A DNA stretch of 64,000 bases, from contig NZ_QGTG01000002.1 in NCBI RefSeq assembly GCF_003182155.1, positions 1,007,646 through 1,071,645 on the forward strand, read 5' to 3'. A program made the position numbers and the translations under genes. Below the pieces are notes generated by a model. The model saw only the letters and a program-made list of their open reading frames with translations. It had not been told where the DNA came from and ran no database searches. Below are positions 26,047 through 35,977 of this stretch, in pieces. Source of the stretch: Chitinophaga sp. S165 (GTDB lineage Bacteria; Bacteroidota; Bacteroidia; Chitinophagales; Chitinophagaceae). Numbering within the stretch: the first letter of the stretch is position 1; each line of letters begins with the position of its first letter.

Positions 26047-28068
26047 ATGGAAAGAGGCAACAACTTCAACAAGGGAGACAAATCGCCAAAGAAAGGACCA
26101 AAGTTCAATATATACTGGGTTTATGCCTTCATCGGGGTAGCCTTGCTGGCAATGAACTTTTTCCCCATGGGGGGCCAGCCTAAAGAGCTTAGCTTTCAGG
26201 AATTCCTGCTGAATTACCTGAAACCGGGTGATGTAGATAAGCTGGTTGTGGTGAATAAAAAATCGGTAGAGGTTTACATTAAGAAGGAAAGACTGAATGA
26301 GTCTAAATTCGATAAAGTATCCAAAGGCCGTTTCGGTTCCGTGAATACCGGCCCGCATTTCCGTTTCACTATTGGTAGCGAAGAGAGCTTCAAATCCGAT
26401 ATGGACAAGGCCCAGGCTGGTACTCCGCTGGAAGACCAGGTGAAAGTGACCTACGAGGACAGAACGGGCTGGTTCGAGCCTTTTATCCAATTACTGTTAC
26501 CGTTAGTGTTACTGATCGGTTTATGGATATTGCTGATGCGTAAAATGGGTGGTCCTGCCGGTGGCAGCGGCGGTCCTGGCGGCATCTTCAATATCGGTAA
26601 ATCTAAGGCAACCCTTTTCGATAAAGGTACCCGTGTAAATATCACTTTCAGTGATGTTGCCGGTCTGGACGAAGCGAAAGTGGAAGTGATGGAGATCGTG
26701 GACTTCCTGAAAAATCCAAAGAAATATACTGCACTGGGTGGTAAGATCCCTAAGGGCGCCTTGCTGGTAGGCCCTCCGGGTACTGGTAAGACCCTGCTGG
26801 CGAAAGCAATGGCAGGTGAAGCCCAGGTTCCATTTTTCTCCATGTCCGGTTCTGATTTCGTTGAACTATTCGTGGGTGTGGGTGCAAGCCGTGTTCGTGA
26901 CCTGTTTAAACAGGCCCGTGAAAAAGCGCCTTGTATCATCTTCATCGACGAAATTGACGCTATTGGCCGTGCAAGGGGTAAGAACGTAATGATGAGCAAC
27001 GACGAACGTGAGAACACCCTGAACCAGTTACTGGTGGAAATGGATGGTTTCGGTACGGATAGCGGCATCATCATCCTGGCAGCTACAAACCGTCCGGATG
27101 TACTGGATACAGCGTTGCTGCGTCCCGGCCGTTTCGACCGTCAGATCTCCATCGATAAACCGGACCTGGTAGGTCGTGAGTCTATCTTTGACGTGCACCT
27201 GAAACCGATCAAGACTTCTCCAAACCTGGATATTAAAAAACTGGCTTCTATGACACCTGGTTTTGCCGGTGCCGATATCGCCAACGTATGTAACGAAGCT
27301 GCATTGATCGCTGCCCGTAAAGGCAAAACGGAAGTGGAGATGGAAGACTTCAACGACGCGGTTGACAGGGTAATTGGTGGTCTGGAAAAGAAAAACAAAA
27401 TCATCTCTCCTGAAGAGAAAGAAGTGATTGCTTATCATGAAGCTGGTCACGCGATCTGTGGCTGGTATCTGGAGCATGCTAATCCGCTGGTGAAAGTGAC
27501 TATCGTTCCCCGTGGTGTGGCTGCATTAGGTTACGCACAATATCTGCCGAAAGAACAATATCTGTATAATACCGAACAGCTGATGGACGATATCTGTATG
27601 ACCCTTGGAGGCCGTGCAGTGGAAGACATCGTTTTCGGTAAAATATCTACCGGTGCCCAGAATGACCTGCAGGTGATCACCCGTATGGCCTATGCAATGG
27701 TAACCGTTTATGGTATGAACGATAAAGTCGGTAACGTGTCTTTCTACGATCCTAACAGTGATCAGGCATTTACTAAACCTTACTCAGAAGAGACAGCTAA
27801 AATGATCGACCACGAAGTTCGTTTGTTGATCGAAAAGGCTTACATCCGTACCAAGAACCTGCTGACAGATAAGCTGGACAATGTGAAAGCACTGGCGCAG
27901 GAACTGCTGAAAAAAGAAGTATTGTATCAGGCAGACCTGGAAAGGCTGATCGGTAAACGTCCATGGGATGTGCACCGTGAGCATATCGCGAATAAGGAAG
28001 GTATGACCACAGATGGCGTACATCCTACCGATATCATCAACCCTTCTCCTACTCCTGTTAATGCGTAA
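26047..28068 (+). CDS. ftsH: ATP-dependent zinc metalloprotease FtsH
   Basis: FtsH is a membrane-bound hexameric AAA+ protease that degrades misfolded membrane proteins and specific regulators. The 673-residue protein has two membrane segments (about 19-38 and 138-160) that flank a periplasmic domain, a Gly-rich linker, Walker A GPPGTGKT (from residue 242), Walker [13 protein letters not shown], the SRH region, and the zinc site HEAGH (H464, E465, H468). The C-terminus is a short Thr/Pro-rich tail. The LUD-domain gene follows after 6 bases. Confidence 0.97.
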   Translation: MERGNNFNKGDKSPKKGPKFNIYWVYAFIGVALLAMNFFPMGGQPKELSFQEFLLNYLKPGDVDKLVVVNKKSVEVYIKKERLNESKFDKVSKGRFGSVNTGPHFRFTIGSEESFKSDMDKAQAGTPLEDQVKVTYEDRTGWFEPFIQLLLPLVLLIGLWILLMRKMGGPAGGSGGPGGIFNIGKSKATLFDKGTRVNITFSDVAGLDEAKVEVMEIVDFLKNPKKYTALGGKIPKGALLVGPPGTGKTLLAKAMAGEAQVPFFSMSGSDFVELFVGVGASRVRDLFKQAREKAPCIIFIDEIDAIGRARGKNVMMSNDERENTLNQLLVEMDGFGTDSGIIILAATNRPDVLDTALLRPGRFDRQISIDKPDLVGRESIFDVHLKPIKTSPNLDIKKLASMTPGFAGADIANVCNEAALIAARKGKTEVEMEDFNDAVDRVIGGLEKKNKIISPEEKEVIAYHEAGHAICGWYLEHANPLVKVTIVPRGVAALGYAQYLPKEQYLYNTEQLMDDICMTLGGRAVEDIVFGKISTGAQNDLQVITRMAYAMVTVYGMNDKVGNVSFYDPNSDQAFTKPYSEETAKMIDHEVRLLIEKAYIRTKNLLTDKLDNVKALAQELLKKEVLYQADLERLIGKRPWDVHREHIANKEGMTTDGVHPTDIINPSPTPVNA

Positions 28069-28074
28069 GCTGAT

Positions 28075-28710
28075 ATGAAAATATCTCCTGCCAAGGAAAA
28101 TATTCTCAAGAGAGTAAGAAATGCATTGAGTCAATCGGTGCAGTTGCCCTTCCCGAATTCGGAGGGCAACAGTTCCGTTTTTGTAAAAGAGCATGATGGC
28201 CTGGAGATGAAGTTTGCAGAAGAATTTGCCCGTTTACAGGGGAAGTTCATATTCTGCACCAGTAAGAACGAATTACTGGATAATCTGCTGGCGCTAATCG
28301 CTTCCCGTGAATGGGAGGATGTACATTGCCAGACGCCTTCGCTGATGAAGACGTTCCAGTTGCATCAGCAGCCTTTTATCAACAAGGGTGATATGCATAG
28401 TGCAGCAGCCGCTATTACAGACTGTGAATTGCTGGTAGCACGTACCGGCACCATGGTGCTGAGTGCAGCGCAACCATCCGGCAGGGCATTACCGGTGTAT
28501 ACGCCGGTTCATATTGTGATCGCTTATACGCATCAGCTGGTGTTCGATCTGAAAGATGCAATAGCGCGTCTGAAAGATAAATACCAGGGAGAACTGCCTT
28601 CGTCAATACACTTTGCATCAGGTCCCAGTCGTACCGCCGATATTGAAAAAACACTGGTGGTAGGCATACACGGACCCCGCGAGGTATATGTGTTCCTGTT
28701 AGACGAATAA
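28075..28710 (+). CDS. LUD domain-containing protein (LutC/YkgG family)
   Basis: A 211-residue protein with the LUD fold. Visible family segments are AAITDCELLVARTGTMVLS, ALPVYTPVHIVIAYTHQLV and the ending FASGPSRTADIEKTLVVGIH, GPREVYVFLLD. LutC is part of an L-lactate oxidation complex in Bacillus, but no lutA or lutB lies here, so a lactate role is not supported. In this run it is coupled to ftsH; its function in that context is unknown. Confidence 0.88.
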   Translation: MKISPAKENILKRVRNALSQSVQLPFPNSEGNSSVFVKEHDGLEMKFAEEFARLQGKFIFCTSKNELLDNLLALIASREWEDVHCQTPSLMKTFQLHQQPFINKGDMHSAAAAITDCELLVARTGTMVLSAAQPSGRALPVYTPVHIVIAYTHQLVFDLKDAIARLKDKYQGELPSSIHFASGPSRTADIEKTLVVGIHGPREVYVFLLDE

Positions 28711-28736
28711 ATTATTTATTGTTAAACATATTTGAG

Positions 28737-28767
28737 CAGCGCGTGATCCTAATCATGCGCTGTTCTT
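28737..28767 (+). terminator. Terminator of the rsfS-ftsH-LUD unit
   Basis: CAGCGCGTGAT and ATCATGCGCTG form an 11-bp stem (one G-T pair) around CCTA, then TTCTTTT. Confidence 0.75.
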
Positions 28768-28793
28768 TTAAATGATCATGTTATACGGCCGTT

Positions 28794-29237
28794 ATGACCA
28801 GGTTATTCCTCTTTATTTTTTCTGCTGTTTTATTTGCTTCCTGTGGGCAGGCATCTGAACAACGTAAGACTGTTGATACCATTAATACACTGATCGTAAA
28901 AGAGCCTGCCGCTGTAATTTTCAGACCTGGCGGGGATAAGCTGCGGTCTTTAAAATCAGCTTTCGGCGAAAAGGGCTTTCCTTCCATGCAGACTGCCAAT
29001 AATGCAACCCTGTCAGAAGACAGCGCATATCTGGCTGGCAAAGGCTTAAAGATCATCAGCACCAGCGCTACACAGCTGCAATTCATAAGACCCAACGGAG
29101 AAGTATTATACATCAATCTTAATCATCCCAAATATGCCTGGGAGATCTTTCTGTTCAATGGCTTCAGCGATCCCGTGAAGGCTGACCTAACTGATATAGA
29201 GGCAGCTTATCAGGAATCAGGGATAAAGAAACCCTGA
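28794..29237 (+). CDS. Small lipoprotein of unknown function
   Basis: A 147-residue protein with a lipoprotein signal ending LFASC (C17) and no other cysteine. The mature part has no recognised domain; the segment LQFIRPNGEVLYINLNHPKY suggests beta structure. It lies alone between the ftsH unit's terminator and lpxH. Confidence 0.65.
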   Translation: MTRLFLFIFSAVLFASCGQASEQRKTVDTINTLIVKEPAAVIFRPGGDKLRSLKSAFGEKGFPSMQTANNATLSEDSAYLAGKGLKIISTSATQLQFIRPNGEVLYINLNHPKYAWEIFLFNGFSDPVKADLTDIEAAYQESGIKKP

Positions 29238-29379
29238 ATGGCCACCGATCCTTCTGTTTAACAGGCAATTTCATTTTAGTTGTTTTGTTAAATAGTTATT
29301 TATTACTTCGCAGTGGCAAAGCTGTTATTCATTCCTGGCTGGAAGTCTATTGACGAAGGCCTGAAAAATATTATCATCT

Positions 29380-30168
29380 ATGGAGAATGGACACTCCGCT
29401 GTGGACTATTCCATTCCTCTTCCGGAGGGCAAACGTGTTTATTTCGCATCAGACTTTCATTTAGGGGCACCCAATCCTGCCGCCAGCAGGGAAAGGGAAA
29501 AGCACATTGTAAAATGGCTGGATACCGTTTCCCGGGATGCAGCACATATCTTCCTGGTAGGTGATATTTTTGATTTCTGGTTTGAATACAAAGAAGTGAT
29601 CCCCAAGGGATATACCCGTCTGTTAGGTAAACTGGCAGAATTGCGGGACAAAGGCATCGGTATTTCCGTCTTTATTGGCAATCATGATATGTGGATGGAC
29701 GGCTACTTTGAAGAGGAGCTGGATATACCTGTGCATTATGAGCCCCAAACGTACAATATAGGCGGCAAACGTTTTTATATCGGCCATGGAGATGGGTTAG
29801 GCCCCGGTGATCATGGTTATAAGATGTTGAAGAAAGTATTCCGTAACCCCGTGTGCCGCTGGTTATTCTCACTGATCCATCCTTCCTGGGGCATCGGTCT
29901 GGCAAATTATTTCAGCCGTAAAAGCCGTGCAGCTACCGGTGGGGAACTGGAAAAGTTCCTGGGAGAAGAGAATGAATGGCTGGCCATCTACAGTAAGGAA
30001 ATATTGCAGCAATCCCATTTTGATTACTTCATCTATGGGCATCGTCACCTGCCACTGGATTTACAGGTAGGACCAGACAGTCGCTATATCAATTTGGGCG
30101 ACTGGTTAAACTACTTCAGTTATGCGGTATTTGACGGTAAAACAACTTCCCTGTTGTATGATAAGTAA
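29380..30168 (+). CDS. lpxH: UDP-2,3-diacylglucosamine diphosphatase (LpxH type)
   Basis: LpxH cleaves UDP-2,3-diacylglucosamine to lipid X and UMP in lipid A synthesis. The 262-residue protein has the calcineurin-like metal motifs in order: DFHLG, GDIFDFW, GNHDMWM, GHGDGLGPGDHG and GHRHLPLD. The family is widespread in Bacteroidota in this form. Start is ATG 29380; a GTG frame at 29313 in another phase is a shadow. No clear promoter box. It is convergent with recO, with 11 bases between the stop codons. Confidence 0.9.
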   Translation: MENGHSAVDYSIPLPEGKRVYFASDFHLGAPNPAASREREKHIVKWLDTVSRDAAHIFLVGDIFDFWFEYKEVIPKGYTRLLGKLAELRDKGIGISVFIGNHDMWMDGYFEEELDIPVHYEPQTYNIGGKRFYIGHGDGLGPGDHGYKMLKKVFRNPVCRWLFSLIHPSWGIGLANYFSRKSRAATGGELEKFLGEENEWLAIYSKEILQQSHFDYFIYGHRHLPLDLQVGPDSRYINLGDWLNYFSYAVFDGKTTSLLYDK

Positions 30169-30179
30169 CCTTCACTGAT

Positions 30180-30911
30180 CTACTCCAGTATTTCATGAAG
30201 AATAGGTGGAGAATTCAGTTCCTGGAAGTCAGGTAAATGCAGTTTGAAGAAATTCAGATAGGCATAGAGGAGCTTTCTGCGCTTATCCTTATTCATATTG
30301 ATCTCTCCGAGGTTTTCCCAATTGGTACATTGAAAAAGGCGGTCCGTAATTTCACTGTTGGCGGCATCCAGGTAGTTGCTATGATGTGGCGGCAGATCGG
30401 TAAAAGAGCCTTCCTGCAGATCGAGATAGTGTGCGTATTCTGAATACCGCCCATTCAGACGAAACCCCAGGTGTTCGGCAAGTTTAAGCGTGAAATACAG
30501 CGGAACATTGGCCGCTACGGCTAATGGGGCCATATCGAGCGCCTGTAACGCCTGTTCAGAGAAATAATACAGTTCCAGGTGTTGTTCAGGTTCCCGCAAG
30601 CTTTTCTGCAGCAGTTCTATCATGTACAGGGCTACTGTATTCTTGACAATATTGAAGTGCAGTGAAGTGTAGATATAACCCAGCTTGAACTCTGAAATGC
30701 GCTGGATATTCTTTTGCTCATAATGATAAACGACGAGCTCGAGGATGTTACCCGGCTGAAAAAGGTTTCCTTTCGCCTTTGGTTTGGAAGAACGCACGCC
30801 GTTAACCATATAGGATTGTACCCCGAACAGTTCAGTGAATATATTGACGATGGCGCTGGTATCGCCATATTTGACAGTTCTTAATACTATTCCGCGAGTT
30901 TTGTGTAACAT
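30180..30911 (-). CDS. recO: DNA repair protein RecO
   Basis: RecO helps load RecA on SSB-coated DNA in the RecFOR pathway. The 243-residue protein starts with the OB-fold signature LHKTRGIVLRTVKYGDTSAI, followed by GVRSSKPKAKGNLFQPGNIL and a helical C-terminal domain. The zinc-binding cysteine cluster found in some RecO proteins is absent (few Cys). It lies 43 bases downstream of porZ on the same strand, so the two may be cotranscribed. Confidence 0.92.
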   Translation of the reverse strand: MLHKTRGIVLRTVKYGDTSAIVNIFTELFGVQSYMVNGVRSSKPKAKGNLFQPGNILELVVYHYEQKNIQRISEFKLGYIYTSLHFNIVKNTVALYMIELLQKSLREPEQHLELYYFSEQALQALDMAPLAVAANVPLYFTLKLAEHLGFRLNGRYSEYAHYLDLQEGSFTDLPPHHSNYLDAANSEITDRLFQCTNWENLGEINMNKDKRRKLLYAYLNFFKLHLPDFQELNSPPILHEILE

Positions 30912-30954
30912 ACCTGACAGCAGCTGCTGGGTCCAAATGTACGATTAGCGGGCG

Positions 30955-33255
30955 TTAATTGATGAATACAATCTTAGTTACCAGATGCTCCCCTCCTGTT
31001 TCACTGGCGGCAAATACCAGGTAAACGCCTGACTGTGGCCGGTGGCCGGTATAGTCCATGCCGTTCCAGATGGCCTGACCGCCGAAAGCCCTGGTCTGGA
31101 ATACCATTTTTCCACTGATGTCCGTGATCTTCACCCTTGTATTTTGCACTAGTCCCCGGATGGCGATAGTGCCGCTGTAATTATGTGGTACGGGGTTCGG
31201 GAACACTAATACAGCGTCCTGCTTCATGCTGGCGGCGGGTTCGGTAGCGGTACCATGCCAGGACATGAGGCCTTTGCCGGTAGCGAAATATATTTCGCCG
31301 GTTTGAGGATCTATGGCTATTGTGTAAATGTGATTATCTGGTAGCGGACTGTTGTCTGTATTGAACTGTTGCAGGATCTGTTCTCCATCCTCACTTACCA
31401 GCCAGGCTCCGTTGAGGGTCCCTACCCATTTGCGGTTTGCGCCATCTATAGCAATGGAAGTTACCTGCTCGTCCTGGAACAGATAACCGGCAAAATTGTC
31501 CTGTTGTATGACCGGAAGGATAGCGTTACAGCCGTCTGCCGCAGCTTGTCCCGGACAGTTGATGATAGCAATGCCCCGGGCAGTACCAACCCATACACTT
31601 CCATTTTTGTCTTTTGCCAGGCAGTATACGTCGTTGGATGGCAGATTACCCCGGTCAGTACCCAGGCGGTATTGCCGCCACTGGTCGTCGTTCTTGTTAT
31701 CAAGGGTATTGTTATGGTTTAGTACGTACAGGCCGTCGCTTTGAGGGGAGATCATGTATACCAGGCCATAGTCGTCTGTCAGCAACTGACTGATAGCATT
31801 GCCTGTCATAACATACGGGCAGCGGAAGGACACCCAGGAATTATCCGGCTTTTTCACGAGGAGGTTAGCGGAGGCCCCATAGGCTGCTATCCATAAATTG
31901 CCGGCAGCATCAGTAGCAAGACCACCGACGTTATAGGCAGTGGGATTACCAGCTGCAGATGGCAAATAGCCTTGTTTATAGATTGTATAGCTGGCATCGG
32001 GATTAACGTGCACCAATCCTCCTCCGAAGGAACCCAGCCACATACCCTGGCCGGCGGGATCGGGAGCGAGTGAGATCAGGTCCCGGGTTGTATCCAGTAA
32101 AGGAATCGCATTGTGATCGAACTGTGTCCAGGTGCCCTGCGAAAATGTGTAATAGCCGTTAAGATTGCCAGCAGCTTTCCAGTTGCCGGTAACGCCTCCG
32201 GCAGTAGCCCAGAGAGTGTTGTTGGTAAAGAGCATGCTGCCGGTGATAACACTGGCAGGAGCATCCGGATGGACAGCTGCGTAACTATTATCAGCAGTTC
32301 TATACCTGATGAGGCCCTGAAGGGAATCAGCTATCCAGGTATCATTGCCGGTGCCGGCAGTTTGTAGAGGTGCGTTTATAAGTTGATGTTGTAATGTTTT
32401 TACAGCATTAGCGCCTGCGTCGAGGATGAGGACACGTGCTGCTCCACCGGACCGTTGTTCACTGAGGAAGAGTTGCCCGCTACGCACATCCATATTCTTG
32501 ATGTCCCAGCCATCTGAATACCAGGAGCCCCAGGTATTGTTAGCATACCGGAATAGCTGGTTACCCTGGCGGCAGAGCAATTGGTTATTGAAAGTGATGA
32601 TCTCCTCTACAGTATCCTGTTGCAATCCCTGGTTGAGGGAGGACCAGTTCCTGTAATCGGACGGATTGTTGCCGTTAATTACCGCTGTTCTGACCCCTTC
32701 CGGAGTGGCTGCATAGAGTGAGCCGTTAAGAGATGCCAGTGAGTAAACCGGCGTATAATCTCCTGTGCTGCCTATTACATAGGTGGCGGCAATTTCCGGA
32801 ATGCCCGTATTTATGACGACGATGCCGAGGCCCGTGCAGAGGTAAGCGTTATTATTCTGATAAAAAATACGGAAGATGGATTTATCTGCGGCAACCTGTT
32901 TGCGCATCAGGTCTGGAATATTGAAGCTGTTGTTACCGCTTAGCAGGTCAATGTTGCTATTGCGGTATGCGATCAGTATTTCGTCATTGTTGGCAGCAAT
33001 AGTGCTGATCCCAATATCATGAAGGCCGTTTACTTTGCTATACCGGTTGATCTCCTCATCAGCACCGGTAGTAACGGAAAAGAGTCCCTGGGAAGTAGCG
33101 CAGTATATTTTATCCGCTTTGACGGTGACAGCAACGGCGGGACGCCAGGGAAGATGTTCGCTCCATTGGCCAACGGGAGTCTGGGCGTCAGCCTGATAAG
33201 AGTTCAGGCAGGAAAGGAAAAGAATGGCATAAAGGGATGTCAGAAAACGGTACAT
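30955..33255 (-). CDS. porZ: PorZ-like type IX secretion attachment protein
   Basis: PorZ is a surface-exposed component of the attachment complex that works with PorU, PorV and PorQ to anchor type IX cargo on A-LPS (as described in Porphyromonas). The 766-residue protein has a signal peptide (cleavage after ADA, residue 24), a PorZ N-terminal segment (WSEHLPWRPAVAVTVKADKI, YCATSQGLFSV), repeated two-component-regulator-type propeller units (LWIAAYGASANL, SVWVGTARGIAII, KWVGTLNGAWLV) and a type IX C-terminal sorting domain (VLVFPNPVPHNYSGTIAIRG to the end). Signal peptide plus sorting domain means the protein is itself type IX cargo. A -7 box ends 4 bases before the ATG. Confidence 0.85.
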   Translation of the reverse strand: MYRFLTSLYAILFLSCLNSYQADAQTPVGQWSEHLPWRPAVAVTVKADKIYCATSQGLFSVTTGADEEINRYSKVNGLHDIGISTIAANNDEILIAYRNSNIDLLSGNNSFNIPDLMRKQVAADKSIFRIFYQNNNAYLCTGLGIVVINTGIPEIAATYVIGSTGDYTPVYSLASLNGSLYAATPEGVRTAVINGNNPSDYRNWSSLNQGLQQDTVEEIITFNNQLLCRQGNQLFRYANNTWGSWYSDGWDIKNMDVRSGQLFLSEQRSGGAARVLILDAGANAVKTLQHQLINAPLQTAGTGNDTWIADSLQGLIRYRTADNSYAAVHPDAPASVITGSMLFTNNTLWATAGGVTGNWKAAGNLNGYYTFSQGTWTQFDHNAIPLLDTTRDLISLAPDPAGQGMWLGSFGGGLVHVNPDASYTIYKQGYLPSAAGNPTAYNVGGLATDAAGNLWIAAYGASANLLVKKPDNSWVSFRCPYVMTGNAISQLLTDDYGLVYMISPQSDGLYVLNHNNTLDNKNDDQWRQYRLGTDRGNLPSNDVYCLAKDKNGSVWVGTARGIAIINCPGQAAADGCNAILPVIQQDNFAGYLFQDEQVTSIAIDGANRKWVGTLNGAWLVSEDGEQILQQFNTDNSPLPDNHIYTIAIDPQTGEIYFATGKGLMSWHGTATEPAASMKQDAVLVFPNPVPHNYSGTIAIRGLVQNTRVKITDISGKMVFQTRAFGGQAIWNGMDYTGHRPQSGVYLVFAASETGGEHLVTKIVFIN

Positions 33256-33259
33256 GCAT

Positions 33260-33267
33260 CAAAAATA
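33260..33267 (-). promoter_or_regulatory. -7 box (TATTTTTG) 4 bases before the porZ ATG
   Basis: An exact TAnnTTTG match on the reverse strand; spacing ATGC then ATG. A leaderless mRNA is predicted. Confidence 0.4.
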
Positions 33268-33368
33268 GTTATATGTTGTTACTTTATGACACTTACTGTG
33301 CTATATCAGCCTTCCCGTTTAGACAACTTTGATTACCTTTACGCCCTACTAAAATTATAAAGACGCGT

Positions 33369-35789
33369 ATGTGGCAACGCTTAGCAGGATTCGTATTGAA
33401 ATTCCGGTTACCGCTCCTGGTTTTGTTACTGTTGAGCACTGCAGTGATGACATATTTTGCCAGCAAGGTGGAGCTATCCTATGAGGCTAATAAGTCTATC
33501 CCGCTTGATAATCCTAAGTACCAGGAATATCTTCAATTCAAGGGGCTGTTTGGGGAAGATGGTAATATGATGGTGATAGGGGTACAGACAGACAGTTTTT
33601 TTCAGAAAGACTTCTTTCATGACTATATAAAGCTGAACGAGGACCTGAAAAAGGTGGAGTTTGTTGAGAATGTACTGAGTGTGCCATTTGTAATCAATCT
33701 TGTAAAAAACGACAGTACGCGTAAACTGGCAGCGGAACCACTCTTCCAGGGTGATCTGCAGCAACAGGCGGTATTAGACAGCCTCGCGGGAGCATTGCAA
33801 AACCTGCCTTTCTATAAAGGATTACTATACAATCCGGATACCCATGCTTACATGATGATGATCAACATCAATAAAGATGTTATGAAGACGGCCCGCCGCA
33901 GTGAGGTTGTAGACAATGTAATGAAGCTGGGTAATGCGTTCGGAGAGAAACATCATACGGAAGTGCGCATGAGCGGGTTGCCGCTGATACGTACTATCAT
34001 GGCGACGAAAGTAAAAAAGGAACTGGACCTGTTCCTGAAATTATCATTTGTACTGACAGCGCTGATATTGTTGGTGTTTTTCCGGTCATTCGGGGCAGTA
34101 TTGATGTCGATGATCGTTGTGGCTATCGGCGTGATATGGTCTGTAGGTACGATTGAATTATTTAATTACAAGATCACCTTGCTGACGGGACTGATCCCAC
34201 CATTGATCGTGGTGATCGGGATTCCTAACTGTGTATACTTCCTGAATAAATATCATACTGAGTATGCCAAGGATGGGAATAAGACCAGGGCGCTGGTGCA
34301 TATGATACAGCGCATGGGTATTGTGACCCTGTTTACCAATCTGACGGCCGCTATCGGTTTTGGCGTGTTTTGTTTCACAAAGAGCGAGTTGCTGAAGGAG
34401 TTCGGTGTAGTGGCAGGGTTGAATATCATGTTGATCTTCCTGATCTCATTTATTTTCCTGCCTTCTGTGTTAAGCTATTTGCCGGCACCTAAGACGAAGC
34501 ATACCAACTACATGAACAACGGTTTATTCCGTGCGCTCCTGGACGGCCTGACGGCACTGGTATTCAAATATCGTCCGTGGGTTTATGGTATAACAGCGCT
34601 GATGGTGGTAGCAGCGGTAACAGGCATGCTGAAACTGCGTTCAGAAGCACATATGCTGGACGACGTACCGAAGAGTGACAGATTGTACACAGACCTGAAG
34701 TTTTTCGAGAAGAACTTCAAAGGGGTGATGCCGTTGGAGATAGCGGTGGATACGAAAAAGAAAAATGGTGTAGTTAATCTGCAGACACTTGAAAAGCTGG
34801 ACCAACTGTCTAAACTGATAGTGGTACAGCCCGACTTTGCCAGACCATTGTCTGTGGCAGAAGGGATCAAGTTCGCGAAACAGGCTTATTATAATGGAGA
34901 CACTTCCAACTATTCCATACCAAACCAGTTTGATATAGGCTTCCTGGCGCCGTACCTGCGCATGAAGGGAGGCACTAATGCGGCAGGTAATGCTACTGCG
35001 TTTACAAAGCTGGTGTCCTCTTTTATGGATAGTACGCGGCAGGTGGCCCGCGTGAGTGTAAATATGGCTGATGTGGGTTCTGCTAAATTGCCGGTATTGC
35101 TGGACTCTTTACGCCCGCAGGTAAATCAGATCTTCGACAGCACAAAATATAAAGTAACATACACCGGGACCAGCGTAATCTTCCTGGAAGGCAGTCGTTT
35201 CATTATCAATGGTCTGACAGAAAGTATCCTGTTGGCGTTTGTATTGATCATCTTCTGCATGTTATACCTGTTCCGTTCCTGGAGGATGCTGTTGATCTCG
35301 CTGATCCCTAATATTATTCCACTGGCAGTAACAGCTGGTGTAATGGGATGGCTTGAAATACCACTAAAACCCTCTACAGTATTGGTGTTCAGTGTGGCAT
35401 TGGGAATAGCGATCGATGTGACGATCCGTTTCCTGGTGAATTTCAAGCAGGAGTTACCTCATCATAATCTTGACATATCAGCTACGGTGAAGCAAACCAT
35501 TCACGAGACCGGTTTGAGTATTATCTATACTTCGCTTATCCTCCTGGCTGGTTTTATGATCTTCAGTTTCTCTGAATTTGGAGGTACGAAGGCGCTGGGC
35601 TGGCTTACATCTCTGACATTGTTAATGGCGATGATCACCAATCTGACTATTTTGCCGGCGCTCTTGTTATGGATGGAGAAAGCGTTATTGAAAAAGGCAC
35701 GGAAAAAGCAATTGTGGAATACGCTGGATGAGGAAGGAGATCTTGATATGTCCGAACTTGGGTTGAAAGAAAGGGAAAAGGAAGACTAG
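33369..35789 (+). CDS. RND superfamily (MMPL-type) transporter
   Basis: An 806-residue inner-membrane protein with two repeated halves, each a membrane helix, a large periplasmic loop and five more helices, about 12 helices in all. The second half contains VFSVALGIAIDVTIRFLVNF, where acidic and charged residues in the fourth helix of each half drive proton coupling in this superfamily. Members without a partner membrane-fusion protein move lipids, hopanoids or other hydrophobic molecules; the substrate here is unknown. The C-terminus is charged and cytoplasmic (DEEGDLDMSELGLKEREKED). A degenerate -7 box (TACCTTTA) precedes the gene. Confidence 0.88.
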   Translation: MWQRLAGFVLKFRLPLLVLLLLSTAVMTYFASKVELSYEANKSIPLDNPKYQEYLQFKGLFGEDGNMMVIGVQTDSFFQKDFFHDYIKLNEDLKKVEFVENVLSVPFVINLVKNDSTRKLAAEPLFQGDLQQQAVLDSLAGALQNLPFYKGLLYNPDTHAYMMMININKDVMKTARRSEVVDNVMKLGNAFGEKHHTEVRMSGLPLIRTIMATKVKKELDLFLKLSFVLTALILLVFFRSFGAVLMSMIVVAIGVIWSVGTIELFNYKITLLTGLIPPLIVVIGIPNCVYFLNKYHTEYAKDGNKTRALVHMIQRMGIVTLFTNLTAAIGFGVFCFTKSELLKEFGVVAGLNIMLIFLISFIFLPSVLSYLPAPKTKHTNYMNNGLFRALLDGLTALVFKYRPWVYGITALMVVAAVTGMLKLRSEAHMLDDVPKSDRLYTDLKFFEKNFKGVMPLEIAVDTKKKNGVVNLQTLEKLDQLSKLIVVQPDFARPLSVAEGIKFAKQAYYNGDTSNYSIPNQFDIGFLAPYLRMKGGTNAAGNATAFTKLVSSFMDSTRQVARVSVNMADVGSAKLPVLLDSLRPQVNQIFDSTKYKVTYTGTSVIFLEGSRFIINGLTESILLAFVLIIFCMLYLFRSWRMLLISLIPNIIPLAVTAGVMGWLEIPLKPSTVLVFSVALGIAIDVTIRFLVNFKQELPHHNLDISATVKQTIHETGLSIIYTSLILLAGFMIFSFSEFGGTKALGWLTSLTLLMAMITNLTILPALLLWMEKALLKKARKKQLWNTLDEEGDLDMSELGLKEREKED

Positions 35790-35814
35790 ACAAGTATACC
35801 GTCAACATATAAAT

Positions 35815-35854
35815 AAAACGCTCAATGCATGATTATCAGCATTGAGCGTTTTTT
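35815..35854 (+). terminator. Terminator of the RND transporter gene
   Basis: AAAACGCTCAATGC and GCATTGAGCGTTTT form a perfect 14-bp stem with a 10-base loop and a T run. Confidence 0.92.
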
Positions 35855-35940
35855 GTTATACCCAAATAATCTAGTGGGCTACATTCATCCCCCCATATTA
35901 GCCGTTTGTATAAAAGGGCGTTACATACCCATTAAAAAGT

Positions 35941-35970
35941 AAGAGGTTTATAATGCCATTCTAACCTCTT
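35941..35970 (+). promoter_or_regulatory. Hairpin just before the transposase-derived gene
   Basis: AAGAGGTT (35941-35948) and AACCTCTT (35963-35970) can pair around 14 bases; TTTAG and then the ATG (35978) follow. It could block ribosome access or act as a weak attenuator. Confidence 0.4.
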
Positions 35971-35977
35971 TTAGTTC

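Noticed and set aside
28075..28710. Lactate utilisation gene lutC
   Set aside because: lutA and lutB are missing from the neighbourhood; only the LUD domain assignment is supported.
29313..29564. 83-codon GTG frame before and over lpxH
   Set aside because: It overlaps the conserved metal site of LpxH in another phase and has no promoter or family match. Its first 25 residues look protein-like but cannot be supported.
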